A stretch of DNA of 49,268 nucleotides from Sinorhizobium fredii USDA 205. GTDB taxonomy: Bacteria > Pseudomonadota > Alphaproteobacteria > Rhizobiales > Rhizobiaceae. Where the stretch lies: contig NZ_AUTC01000167.1 in assembly GCF_001461695.1 (NCBI RefSeq), positions 1-49,268 of the forward strand, written 5' to 3'. Numbering within the stretch: position 1 is the stretch's first letter; each line of letters starts with the position of its first letter. Under the pieces are notes generated by a model. That model was not told where the DNA came from. It searched no databases and was given only the letters and a program-made list of their open reading frames with translations. This document shows, one piece after another, positions 35,217-42,631 of the stretch. The position numbers were made by a program, and so were the translations under genes.

Positions 35217-37117
35217 GGGGCAAACCGCAACCGCCGTTGCTGCTCATTTTCGTGCCGATCGCTGTCACCGCCTTTGCGGTCCAAGTTGTGGGTTGGCGGT
35301 GGCAGGAGTTGGCGGCCGGTATGTCGGGCAAAACGGCATATTGGTTTATGCGGGCGGCACCTTTGCCGCCGATTTTGTTCGGGCCGCTCACCGGACTCCT
35401 GATGGTCTGGGCTTTGCCGTTGCACCGGCGGCGACCCGTCGCAATCGCGAGCCTTGTATGCTTTCTTGCCGTCGCCGGCTTCTACGCCTTGCGTGAATTT
35501 GGTCGCCTCGCACCGTCAGTCGAAAGCGGAGTGGTCACATGGGACCGGGCGTTGTCCTATCTCGACATAGTCGCCGTCATCGGCGCGTTCGCTGGTTTCA
35601 TGGCAGTAGCGGTCTCCGCCCGCATCTCCATCGTCGTGCCCGAACCAATGACGCGTGCCAAGCGTGGCATCTTCGGGGACGCCGACTGGCTGACGATGTC
35701 GGCGGCGGCAAGGCTGTTCCCGGATGATGGCGAGATCGTCGTCGGCGAGCGATACCGTGTCGACAAGCAAATCGTTCATGGGCTGCCCTTTGATCCGAAC
35801 GATAGAAGCACATGGGGACAGGGCGGCAAAGCCCCTTTGCTCACCTACAAGCAGGACTTCGATTCCACCCATATGCTGTTCTTTGCCGGGTCGGGGGGAT
35901 ACAAGACGACCAGTAACGTCGTGCCGACGGCGCTACGCTACACCGGACCACTGATCTGCCTCGATCCCTCGACCGAGGTCGCGCCGATGGTGGTTGAGCA
36001 CCGAACCCGCGTCCTTGGGCGAGAGGTGATGATACTTGATCCGACGAATCCGATCATGGACTTCAACGTGCTCGACGGGATCGAGAGTTCGCGACAAAAG
36101 GAAGAAGACATTGTCGGCATCGCGCATATGCTGCTGTCGGAAAGCGTGCGTTTCGAATCTTCTAGCGGCGCCTATTTCCAGAACCAGGCGCACAATCTCC
36201 TCACCGGCCTCTTGGCGCATGTGATGCTGTCACCGGAATATGCGGGGCGGCGCAATCTGCGCAGCCTCCGGCAAATCGTCTCGGAGCCCGAGCCCTCGGT
36301 GTTGGCGATGTTGCGCGACATTCAAGAGCATTCCGCTTCGGCCTTCATCCGCGAAACACTCGGCGTCTTCACCAACATGACGGAACAGACATTCAGCGGC
36401 GTCTATTCGACCGCCTCGAAGGATACGCAGTGGCTCTCGCTCGACAGCTACGCCGCGCTCGTCTGCGGCAATGCCTTCAAATCGAGCGATATCGTCACCG
36501 GCAAGAAGGACGTGTTCCTGAATATCCCGTCTTCCATCCTGCGCTCTTATCCGGGCATCGGCCGCGTCATCATCGGCTCGCTGATCAACGCGATGATACA
36601 GGCAGATGGCGCATTCGAGCGCCGCGCTCTCTTCATGCTGGATGAGGTCGATCTTCTCGGTTACATGCGCGTGCTGGAGGACGCCCGCGACCGCGGCCGC
36701 AAGTACGGCATCACCATGATGCTGATGTACCAATCGGTAGGGCAGTTGGAGCGGCATTTCGGGAAAGACGGCGCGACGTCATGGATCGACGGCTGCGCTT
36801 TCGCCAGCTACGCAGCAATCAAGGCGCTCGATACGGCGCGCAACGTCTCTGCGCAATGTGGGGAAATGACCGTCGAGGTACAGGGCCGCTCCCGCAACAT
36901 CGGCTGGGACACGAGGAACGGCGGCAACCGCAAATCCGAAAGCATCAACTTCCAGCGCCGGTCGCTGATCATGCCGCACGAGATCACCCAATCAATGCGC
37001 AAGGATGAACAGATCGTCATCGTGCAGGGCCTCAGTCCGATCCGCTGTGGGCGGGCGATCTACTTCAGGCGGAAGGAGATGGATCAGGCTGCCAAGGCGA
37101 ACCGCTTCGTCAAGTGA
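35207..37117 (+). CDS. traG: Type IV coupling protein TraG (VirD4-like)
   Basis: 636 residues. The N-terminus has three or four membrane helices (LLLIFVPIAVTAFAV, then ILFGPLTGLLMVWALP), then a FtsK/VirD4 ATPase domain with Walker A GSGGYKTTS at about 228-235 and Walker B LFMLDEVDLL near 476-485. It docks the relaxosome onto the VirB channel and pumps DNA. It overlaps traD by 10 bp. With the virB genes at the right end it completes the mating apparatus. Confidence 0.95.
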   Translation: MALRGKPQPPLLLIFVPIAVTAFAVQVVGWRWQELAAGMSGKTAYWFMRAAPLPPILFGPLTGLLMVWALPLHRRRPVAIASLVCFLAVAGFYALREFGRLAPSVESGVVTWDRALSYLDIVAVIGAFAGFMAVAVSARISIVVPEPMTRAKRGIFGDADWLTMSAAARLFPDDGEIVVGERYRVDKQIVHGLPFDPNDRSTWGQGGKAPLLTYKQDFDSTHMLFFAGSGGYKTTSNVVPTALRYTGPLICLDPSTEVAPMVVEHRTRVLGREVMILDPTNPIMDFNVLDGIESSRQKEEDIVGIAHMLLSESVRFESSSGAYFQNQAHNLLTGLLAHVMLSPEYAGRRNLRSLRQIVSEPEPSVLAMLRDIQEHSASAFIRETLGVFTNMTEQTFSGVYSTASKDTQWLSLDSYAALVCGNAFKSSDIVTGKKDVFLNIPSSILRSYPGIGRVIIGSLINAMIQADGAFERRALFMLDEVDLLGYMRVLEDARDRGRKYGITMMLMYQSVGQLERHFGKDGATSWIDGCAFASYAAIKALDTARNVSAQCGEMTVEVQGRSRNIGWDTRNGGNRKSESINFQRRSLIMPHEITQSMRKDEQIVIVQGLSPIRCGRAIYFRRKEMDQAAKANRFVK

Positions 37118-37350
37118 AGGGACTCAGGTTTGTTCCGCCAGTTCGTACTCGGCTTCGGTCGGCTACTTCGTGGCTCCATGACCGCCAGTGCTCCGTCGAT
37201 CCCCTTCAGTTCGTCTTCGATGAGGTCGTCGGTTCTCACAGAGATATTGCCCGCTGTGACGGCGAAGCGAGCCGTTCGATCCCTTCGCTCGTTATCTCCG
37301 ATCAGACCGATCACGAGCTCAAAAGGGCGGCTCGGCATCCCTCGTGCCAT
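37084..37350 (-). CDS. Small hypothetical protein beyond traG
   Basis: 88 residues, convergent with traG and overlapping its last 34 bp. The centre reads AVTAGNISVRTDDLIEDELK, which looks protein-like, and the start overlaps the end of the next upstream small gene. The ribosome site is weak. Function unknown; it could be chance. Confidence 0.4.
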   Translation of the reverse strand: MARGMPSRPFELVIGLIGDNERRDRTARFAVTAGNISVRTDDLIEDELKGIDGALAVMEPRSSRPKPSTNWRNKPESLHLTKRFALAA

Positions 37351-37486
37351 CCTGCTCGGCCATTGCGGCGATCAGTTCGGCCCGAGCAAGTTCCAGCTCT
37401 GCTTCGATCAGGCGGCGCTCGGCTGGATCGGCGTTGCGCAGCTCGGCGCGCAGTTCCTCGATGTGGATTTCGAGTGCAATCGTCAT
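37319..37486 (-). CDS. 55-residue helical protein in the leading region
   Basis: Starts at ATG 37486, with AAGGAG at a good distance; an ATG at 37495 sits directly on the same site and is less likely. Sequence MTIALEIHIEELRAELRNAD then PAERRLIEAELELARAELIA is a charged helix, almost certainly a coiled coil. Similar short proteins occur beside traG/DUF736 on rhizobial plasmids as far as I recall. Function unknown. A hairpin lies at 37580-37647 upstream. Confidence 0.6.
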   Translation of the reverse strand: MTIALEIHIEELRAELRNADPAERRLIEAELELARAELIAAMAEQDGTRDAEPPF

Positions 37487-37579
37487 CGTCTTCATCTCCT
37501 TGATGAGTGTGAAGGATGACGCGGGGTGTCCGTGAGGATCGGGCCGGGTCAAGGATCGCGGAGCGACCGCCAGGGGCGG

Positions 37580-37647
37580 CGAGTGGTGGAGCCGATTTTC
37601 TGGCGACGTCCCATCAGGGCGGCGACTGAAAATTGGGGGACCACTCG
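37580..37647. repeat. Inverted repeat upstream of the 55-residue gene
   Basis: CGAGTGGT at 37580-37587 pairs with ACCACTCG at 37640-37647; inside, CCGATTTTC pairs nearly with GAAAATTGG. A 68-bp imperfect hairpin, about 95 bp before the gene start, in the same region as two larger hairpins upstream of DUF736 and the ArdC-like gene. Confidence 0.6.
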
Positions 37648-37809
37648 TCCTTGAGGCGGCGCGAGCCCTCATGGCAGACTTGGCGATCTAAGCAGACAGA
37701 CTTTTCGTTTCGTGTGGCACGGGCAAGGGGAGCGGCAGCGGGCTCAATGCCCGCTGCCGCTCCCGGCACAACGCATGCCGGCCCCGTCGTCCGGGGCCGG
37801 CGTTGTGGC

Positions 37810-38133
37810 TCAGGCCGGGTTGTTCCAGAGGATCACCTTGCGGTTCGGATCGCCGCCCGGGGCCGGAGCGAGGTTGCCGAAGATCACCCCGATCTCCGGC
37901 GCCTCCAGCTTGACCGAGAGGTATTCTTCACCGGTCTGGCGGGCGGTGCGGTTCCACGCGGCGCCTATCTCGAAGCCCGTTTTGCGATGGATGACCCGGT
38001 AGTCGGGGGCTTCTTCGCTTGCTTTGCTGGCGTTCGGGACGATGGCGATCGGGGCGTTGACCCGGATGGTGGCGAAGACGCCTTCGTGGCTGCCGTCGGT
38101 TTTCTGGGTGAGGGTTGCGATCGTGGTGGCCAT
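37810..38133 (-). CDS. DUF736 family protein
   Basis: 107 residues starting MATTIATLTQKTDGSHEGVF and containing GEEYLSVKLEAPEIGVIFGN. The DUF736 family is typical of conjugative plasmids and integrative elements in alphaproteobacteria, and its function is unknown. The ribosome site GAAGGAGA lies inside a long inverted repeat (38144-38312). The gene reads toward oriT. Confidence 0.9.
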   Translation of the reverse strand: MATTIATLTQKTDGSHEGVFATIRVNAPIAIVPNASKASEEAPDYRVIHRKTGFEIGAAWNRTARQTGEEYLSVKLEAPEIGVIFGNLAPAPGGDPNRKVILWNNPA

Positions 38134-38143
38134 GGTATTGTCT

Positions 38144-38312
38144 CCTTCGGTTGCTCGGGACCATTCCCGATGGCGCCCGAAGAAGGGGCCGAGCCGCAGG
38201 CGTCACCGGAGCGACAGCGAAGGGGAACCCCCTTGCGGGGTTGACGCTAATGGTGCCCGGTCCCTTAAAGAGGCGACACAAGAGAACGGGAATGGTCTCG
38301 TGTAACCGAAGG
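38144..38312. repeat. 169-bp imperfect stem-loop at the DUF736 start
   Basis: The 26-base arm at 38144-38169 matches the reverse complement of 38287-38312 at 23 of 26 positions. Inside are GGCGTCA/TGACGCT and a small AACCCC...GGGGTT hairpin. The left arm contains the DUF736 ribosome binding site (38143-38148). No coding frame is supported within it. Position and size match the hairpin before the ArdC-like gene. Confidence 0.8.
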
Positions 38313-38549
38313 TGCTCGACAGACCATAGCTGCCATCTGGTGCGCCGTTACGCAGACTCGACCGTGCCTGCGGGTGCCTTGACACTGTCCGAAGAAATGC
38401 CCCCTCGTCCGCGCCGGGCAACGGCGGCTATGCGAAGCGCCGCGTCTGCCTCATTCCGGCGATACCGGGCGTGATGGTCGTGCTCCTGTCACTGCCCGAA
38501 CACGGAGCCGTCGACTTGACCGGCCCGGACAATCGGGGCCACAGTCCGC

Positions 38550-38970
38550 TTACTCCGTCCGATTGACGCGACGACCCGCCTTTCGTGACGCCTCTCCGAA
38601 GGCTGCTGCGATCTTCATCATGAAGGCCTTGCTGAAACGGCCGAGCGCTTTTCCCTCGGGCCAATGTACCAGGATCGCTCGGCGACATCGTAATTGTATT
38701 CGTCGACGACGATCCAGCAGCGCTTGACGTCGCTGAGGCCAGCCGCCGGCACTCTATATCGGAAACTTCCAAGGCGATGCGATCGGCCTGCGGCAGCTGG
38801 GTCGTGATCGCCAGCAGTGCGAGGTGGGTGAGTTCTTCATTCGCGCCACGGACAGCGACGACGACGCAGGTCGGCCGGGTCTTCCGGCCTTCGGTTTCGC
38901 CGCGTTCGTGTTGTCATGCCCAGAGATAGGGATAGGTAATCACCTGACCGGGCAGGAACTCACGACCCAT
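38550..38970 (-). pseudogene. Wrecked PemK/MazF-like toxin gene
   Basis: The conceptual product starts MGREFLPGQVITYPYLWA and continues QHERGETEGRKTRPTCVVVA, a PemK/MazF-like opening. Later parts include SDVKRCWIVVDEYNYDVAE and GRFSKAFMMKIAAAFGEASR, ending RVNRTE. Three lesions are visible: TGA at 38914-38916 where TGG (Trp) is expected, a frameshift near 38740-38748, and a second near 38647-38655. ATGs at 38970-38976 overlap the antitoxin stop. The matching antitoxin is intact. Confidence 0.75.
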
Positions 38971-39220
38971 CATCATACCCCTCGCCGCGCGCCAGCCGGT
39001 CGATCTCCGCGGCAAAGAGCTTCTTATGTTCCTCCGGCATATCCGAAGCGCGATGGGCGCTACGCGGATCGCCGCCGGCGCGCATCCGCTCGTAATACTC
39101 ATAGCTCATCAGTACGAAGCGGGGTTTCCTGTGCTTGGTGAGAACGACTGGTTCGCGGCTGGCGGCGTCGGTGACGTCGCCAACCTGCTTGTTGAGATCG
39201 CCTGTCGAAAATTCCCGCAT
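38960..39220 (-). CDS. Phd/YefM-type antitoxin
   Basis: 86 residues from ATG 39220, with AGGAG 7 bp upstream. The N-terminal MREFSTGDLNKQVGDVTDAA and REPVVLTKHRKPRFVLMSYE segments are typical of the Phd DNA-binding fold; the C-terminus would be the toxin-wrapping part. It precedes and overlaps the toxin gene as in normal TA operons. Because the toxin is broken, this is now an orphan that may only repress its own promoter or neutralise other toxins. Confidence 0.85.
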   Translation of the reverse strand: MREFSTGDLNKQVGDVTDAASREPVVLTKHRKPRFVLMSYEYYERMRAGGDPRSAHRASDMPEEHKKLFAAEIDRLARGEGYDDGS

Positions 39221-39287
39221 GGCTATGCTCCTGTTGTCGATCTCCATATAATCCAGATTTGCAAGAAAACGACGCTTCAAGCGTCCC

Positions 39288-39505
39288 CACCTGCGACCTT
39301 CCGGCGGCACCATTGCGCTGGTTTGCGAGGGCGACCCAATCACCATCGATGCACACCGCCAGTTGCTCCAGCTAGACGTGGACGATTCAGAGATCGCCCG
39401 CAGGCGAGCCGAGTGGAGGCAGCCCGAGCCGCGCTACAAGCGCGGCTCCTTGGCAAATTTGCCGCGCTCTCGCGCCCGGCCAACGAAGGAGCCGGCACAG
39501 GGTGA
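39288..39505 (+). pseudogene. C-terminal remnant of an IlvD/Edd dehydratase
   Basis: The plus strand reads GGTIALVCEGDPITID, followed by DDSEIARRRAEWRQPEPRY and KRGS, the conserved end of dihydroxy-acid or sugar-acid dehydratases. After KRGS the frame shifts by one near 39447-39452, and the proper tail LGKFAALSRPANEGAGTG then ends at TGA 39503-39505. The N-terminal 500 or so residues are absent. It sits between the antitoxin and the ArdC-like gene and marks an old insertion or deletion. Confidence 0.65.
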
Positions 39506-39535
39506 TGCCGCAGGACGGCACATTCAAAGGGGCGC

Positions 39536-40459
39536 CTATGCGGCGCCCCTGACCCCGTTCCTGTGAGCGCCGGTCTGCTGCGCGTGCATCCAATCGGCAA
39601 TCTGCTGCGCCTTGCTCGCGGCGGTGAAGATGGCGCGCGAGTCGGAACGCAGCACCTCGAGCCAGGTGGCGATGTAGCGGGCATGATCGGGGCGCGGCTC
39701 GACGCTGAGATTTAGATCGGCGCAGATCATCGCGCTCAAGAGCTCGACCGTGCATTCCTCCATGGCGTAGGCGGCCGAACCGAACCGTCCGGAAAGATCG
39801 CGGTCGAGGCGATGCTTGGCGCCGGAGGCGTGGCCGGACTCATGGAGCAACACGGCGTAGTAGGCGACCGCGTCGCGGAAGCAAGCAAACTCCGGCATCT
39901 GCACATGGTCGGTAGATGGGCGGTAGTAGGCCTGTGATCCGCCGTGGCGGATGTCGATGCCGAGGGCGGCGCAGAACCGTTCGGCCTGCTCGATCCGCTC
40001 GGCCTCGGGCAGCGCTGGCATCTCCGGCGGCGTGTAGCCGTCAACCTGGGCGCAATTGAAGACGGTGTAGCCGCGGGCGAACATACGGCGGGCGGGCTCG
40101 TCAGGATCCTCGTCGCCGTGTTGGGCATCCGCCGCGTCACGATCGGTAGTCTTCCAGAACACGACCAGATGGCCGCGTTCGCCCTTGCGAACCTGGGCGC
40201 CGAGCACCTGCCATTGGCGGTAGGTGCCCCAGATGCCGGCGGGATAGCCGGCTGCGTGCGCCGCAACCCAGAGTGAGAGGATGTTGACGCCGCGATAAGC
40301 CTTGCACGAGGCGACGTTGACCGGCGCGGTGATGGCCGATCCGTCGTGGTGCCACGGCATGCGGTAGTCACCAGCGCCGGCTTCGATGGCGGCGCTGATC
40401 TGGCTGGTGACGCGCTCGTAGATATCGTTCGGGGTCTCGCGGTTGCGATCTGTGGTCAT
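39536..40459 (-). CDS. ArdC-like antirestriction protein (ssDNA-binding plus zincin)
   Basis: 307 residues. The N-terminal half is an ArdC-N domain (NDIYERVTSQISAAIEAGAG and YRGVNILSLWVAA), which binds single-stranded DNA. The C-terminal half is a zincin-like metalloprotease domain with HESGH near residues 207-211 and a downstream EE/E region (YAMEECTVELL). ArdC-type proteins protect incoming plasmid DNA from restriction. The ribosome site lies inside a long stem-loop (40461-40629). The gene reads toward oriT, as early-entry leading-region genes of other plasmids do. Confidence 0.9.
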   Translation of the reverse strand: MTTDRNRETPNDIYERVTSQISAAIEAGAGDYRMPWHHDGSAITAPVNVASCKAYRGVNILSLWVAAHAAGYPAGIWGTYRQWQVLGAQVRKGERGHLVVFWKTTDRDAADAQHGDEDPDEPARRMFARGYTVFNCAQVDGYTPPEMPALPEAERIEQAERFCAALGIDIRHGGSQAYYRPSTDHVQMPEFACFRDAVAYYAVLLHESGHASGAKHRLDRDLSGRFGSAAYAMEECTVELLSAMICADLNLSVEPRPDHARYIATWLEVLRSDSRAIFTAASKAQQIADWMHAQQTGAHRNGVRGAA

Positions 40460-40460
40460 G

Positions 40461-40629
40461 GGTGCCTCCTTCAGCTCGCCCTCTCCGTCGAGGGCGAGGC
40501 GGCAGGGGCAGACGCGGGAGGCCGGCCCGTCACACCCTGTTCTCGGTGCTGGTGCGGAACAGGGTTGATGGGCTGGCAGCGTCTGCCACGCCCGAGCCCT
40601 GCCTCGACGGGCGAGATGAAGGAGGCACC
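40461..40629. repeat. 169-bp imperfect stem-loop at the ArdC-like gene start
   Basis: The outer arms begin GGTGCCTCCTTCA (40461-40473) and end TGAAGGAGGCACC (40617-40629), a perfect 13-bp match. The arms continue inward with mismatches and bulges (CTCGCC, CGTCGAGG, GGCAGGG and CAGACG all find partners). The stem ends in ACCCTGTTC (40534-40542) against GAACAGGGT (40557-40565), around a 14-base loop. The left arm holds the ribosome binding site of the ArdC-like gene. The right arm creates a mirror-image AGGAGG...ATG signal on the plus strand at 40620-40636. Confidence 0.85.
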
Positions 40630-40672
40630 GACCATGATCGGCGCCCGGAACGGCCCGGATGATGCGCCGCTC

Positions 40673-41112
40673 TCAGCCGGCGTCGTCTCGCGGCGCGCGC
40701 TTCAGGGGGACAACACTAGCGTCGCCATATCGGGCCAGCTCCTGCCGCAGGCCTTCGATGACGGCATCCCGCTCGGCGACCCGCAACGTCAGCACCTGGA
40801 TGTGCTGGGCGAGCGTGCGGACAAGGCCGCGCAGTTCGGCGTTCTCGGCGCCGCGCACGGCGCGCAGCTCGGCTTCGAGTTCGCGGACCCGCTCCTTGAG
40901 GGCCTCGGGGATGACCGCCGGTGACGCGCTTCGGCCGCCCGGAACTCGGCGAGAAGACCGACCGCACGGTTCTCCGTTGCCCGGCCGACGCCGGCTTCGC
41001 GCGCCAGGTTTGAGACAGTCAGCGCGCCATCTGTCCGCTCGAGGCGGCCGTCGAGCAGCCGCGCCATCGCCGCCCGCAACGCCGCCTCGCTCTTTGCGCC
41101 GAGCGCGCTCAT
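40673..41112 (-). pseudogene. Frameshifted small DNA-binding protein
   Basis: The N-terminal part from ATG 41112 reads MSALGAKSEAALRAAMARLL and NLAREAGVGRATENRAVGLL, a helix-turn-helix. Near 40911-40925 the frame shifts. The rest continues as VIPEALKERVRELEAELRAV and VLTLRVAERDAVIEGLRQEL, a coiled coil, to TGA 40673-40675. The span is 440 bp, one base short of a multiple of three. Similar proteins of about 147 residues are found beside integrases on rhizobial plasmids. The start overlaps an upstream stop by ATGA. Confidence 0.7.
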
Positions 41113-41363
41113 GCACCGCCCTCTATAAGAGATGCAATGAGCCGGCGCTTTCGTTCGTCGTCGCGCGCGATGGCTTCCCGTTGCAACGGCGACCGCCGCG
41201 GCGTCTGCCAATGGTTTGCGCCCGCGAAAACGCACAGCTGCCCTACACAATGAGTGATCACCGATCGCACAAGGGCTAGTGCCCGTAGCTGATGCAGTTT
41301 GATGGCTTTTCCTCCCAGTGCCGTAGTGTCGGCTGTTCCCCTGCGAAGGGTAGGCATCTTCAC
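41109..41363 (-). pseudogene. Possible C-terminal relic upstream of the HTH gene
   Basis: An 84-codon minus-strand frame ends REAIARDDERKRRLIASLIE GGA and overlaps the next start by ATGA, the usual arrangement for a coupled upstream gene. Its N-terminal half does not look like any family I know. It may be the end of a truncated gene, perhaps an integrase, fused to other DNA. Uncertain. Confidence 0.3.
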
Positions 41364-41632
41364 ACCTCAACGGGCCTCGGACTTTCCGACGGCCCGATCT
41401 TTTGTGTAATTCAGGTTCGCTCAAAGCCACGTTCCGCGGTGAGCTCACTCGATTGTTGAGCATCCGAAAAGGAATCGGGAGAAAACGCGACAGGCTTGCT
41501 GACCGGAGAACGAGTGACAGGATGCGAAGACTTGCAATCCTCAAGCGAATGGCCGCCTGCCGTACGTCGCAGTCTACGCAGGCGTAGCTGACGATGGGGC
41601 TGTAGTCGGTGTCGACAGATCCATGTGATTTA
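41113..41632. other. Junction between leading region and virB operon
   Basis: About 520 bp. Apart from the relic above there is no clear gene. A 61-codon plus-strand frame at 41402-41587 has no ribosome site or family. No terminator hairpin was seen after virB11. The mixture of dead frames suggests a rearrangement point. Confidence 0.45.
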
Positions 41633-42622
41633 TCAACAGCGAAAGTAGATTTCTGTTGCGCGAAATCGACCATCCATGCGTTTGCATTGAACAATGACGT
41701 CGACCGCGACCCTCAACAGTCTATCGATGTCTTCGTGATCCAAATTCCGTCCCCCTTCGGATTCCTTCACAAGAAGCGTCAACTGCTGGAAGGCGAGCTT
41801 GGCGGAATCGGCATGGACGGTGGTGATCGATCCAGGGTGGCCAGAGTTGACGTTACGCACATAATAAAATGCCGTGCCATCGCGCAGCTCCTGCAACAAA
41901 ATTCGGTCCGGTCGCATCCGGAGGCATGATTCCAGGAGCTCTTTGGGGCCAGCCCCCGAAAGACCCTGGCCGCCCTTCGAATAGAACAGACGCACGTGGT
42001 TGGGCTGCGGAACAACCAGTTCGGGGGTGTCCTCGATCGAAATGATCCGCTCGTGCTCCGGAATGTGTTTGATCAGCGCTTTCGAAAGCGTGGTCTTGGC
42101 CGATCCCGTTGCGCCTGAGATGATGATGTTCTTCCGCGCGATGACGGCTTCCCGTAGAAAATCCTTGAAGCGACCGGCACGGTATAGCGCCAGCAGATCA
42201 TGATCCTGCGTCGAGACGCCGTCGTTGGCCGCTCGAGTCTCGGAGAAAAACTCGCTCTGCTCCAGATCATCGAGAGTATACGTGACCGAGGATGGTTTTC
42301 GGATAGTGAGGCTGACCGTGTTCCTGGTGGTGGCAGGAGGAATGACGATCTGGATCCGTTCGTCCCCCGGCAGTGTTGCCGACAGGATCGGTCGCGTCTC
42401 ATCGATGGATTGGCTGGAAAAACTGGCCACGGCCCGCGCAAGGCGCATGAGCTTTTCGAAGGAAAGCTCCGGTAGGTCATGGGTTCGCCAACCACCAGTG
42501 CCTTCCGTCAACACCTGCCCGGGCCGATTGACGATCACCTCGTAAAGTGACTTGTCATCGAGGAATGGCGCGAATGGCGAGAGCAGTTCACGAACGACCG
42601 TCGCGTCAGGGCCTTCCGTCAT
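41633..42622 (-). CDS. virB11: VirB11 secretion ATPase
   Basis: 329 residues. Walker A SGATGSAKTT lies at about 168-177 (Ala for the usual Gly), with the Asp box IISIEDTPEL, Walker B RMRPDRILLQELRDG and His box GHPGSITTVHAD. It is the hexameric cytoplasmic ATPase of the type IV channel. Last gene of the virB operon, 9 bp after virB10. Confidence 0.95.
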   Translation of the reverse strand: MTEGPDATVVRELLSPFAPFLDDKSLYEVIVNRPGQVLTEGTGGWRTHDLPELSFEKLMRLARAVASFSSQSIDETRPILSATLPGDERIQIVIPPATTRNTVSLTIRKPSSVTYTLDDLEQSEFFSETRAANDGVSTQDHDLLALYRAGRFKDFLREAVIARKNIIISGATGSAKTTLSKALIKHIPEHERIISIEDTPELVVPQPNHVRLFYSKGGQGLSGAGPKELLESCLRMRPDRILLQELRDGTAFYYVRNVNSGHPGSITTVHADSAKLAFQQLTLLVKESEGGRNLDHEDIDRLLRVAVDVIVQCKRMDGRFRATEIYFRC

Positions 42623-42631
42623 TTTGCTACC

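Noticed and set aside
38408..38549. Extension of the toxin frame beyond its stop toward DUF736
   Set aside because: The frame-corrected toxin ends naturally at 38550-38552; the remaining frame is shadow.
40346..40924. Plus-strand frame containing an AGGAGG...ATG signal at 40620-40636
   Set aside because: The start signal is the mirror image of the ArdC-like gene start, created by the stem-loop; the encoded sequence is antisense to a known HTH/coiled-coil gene.
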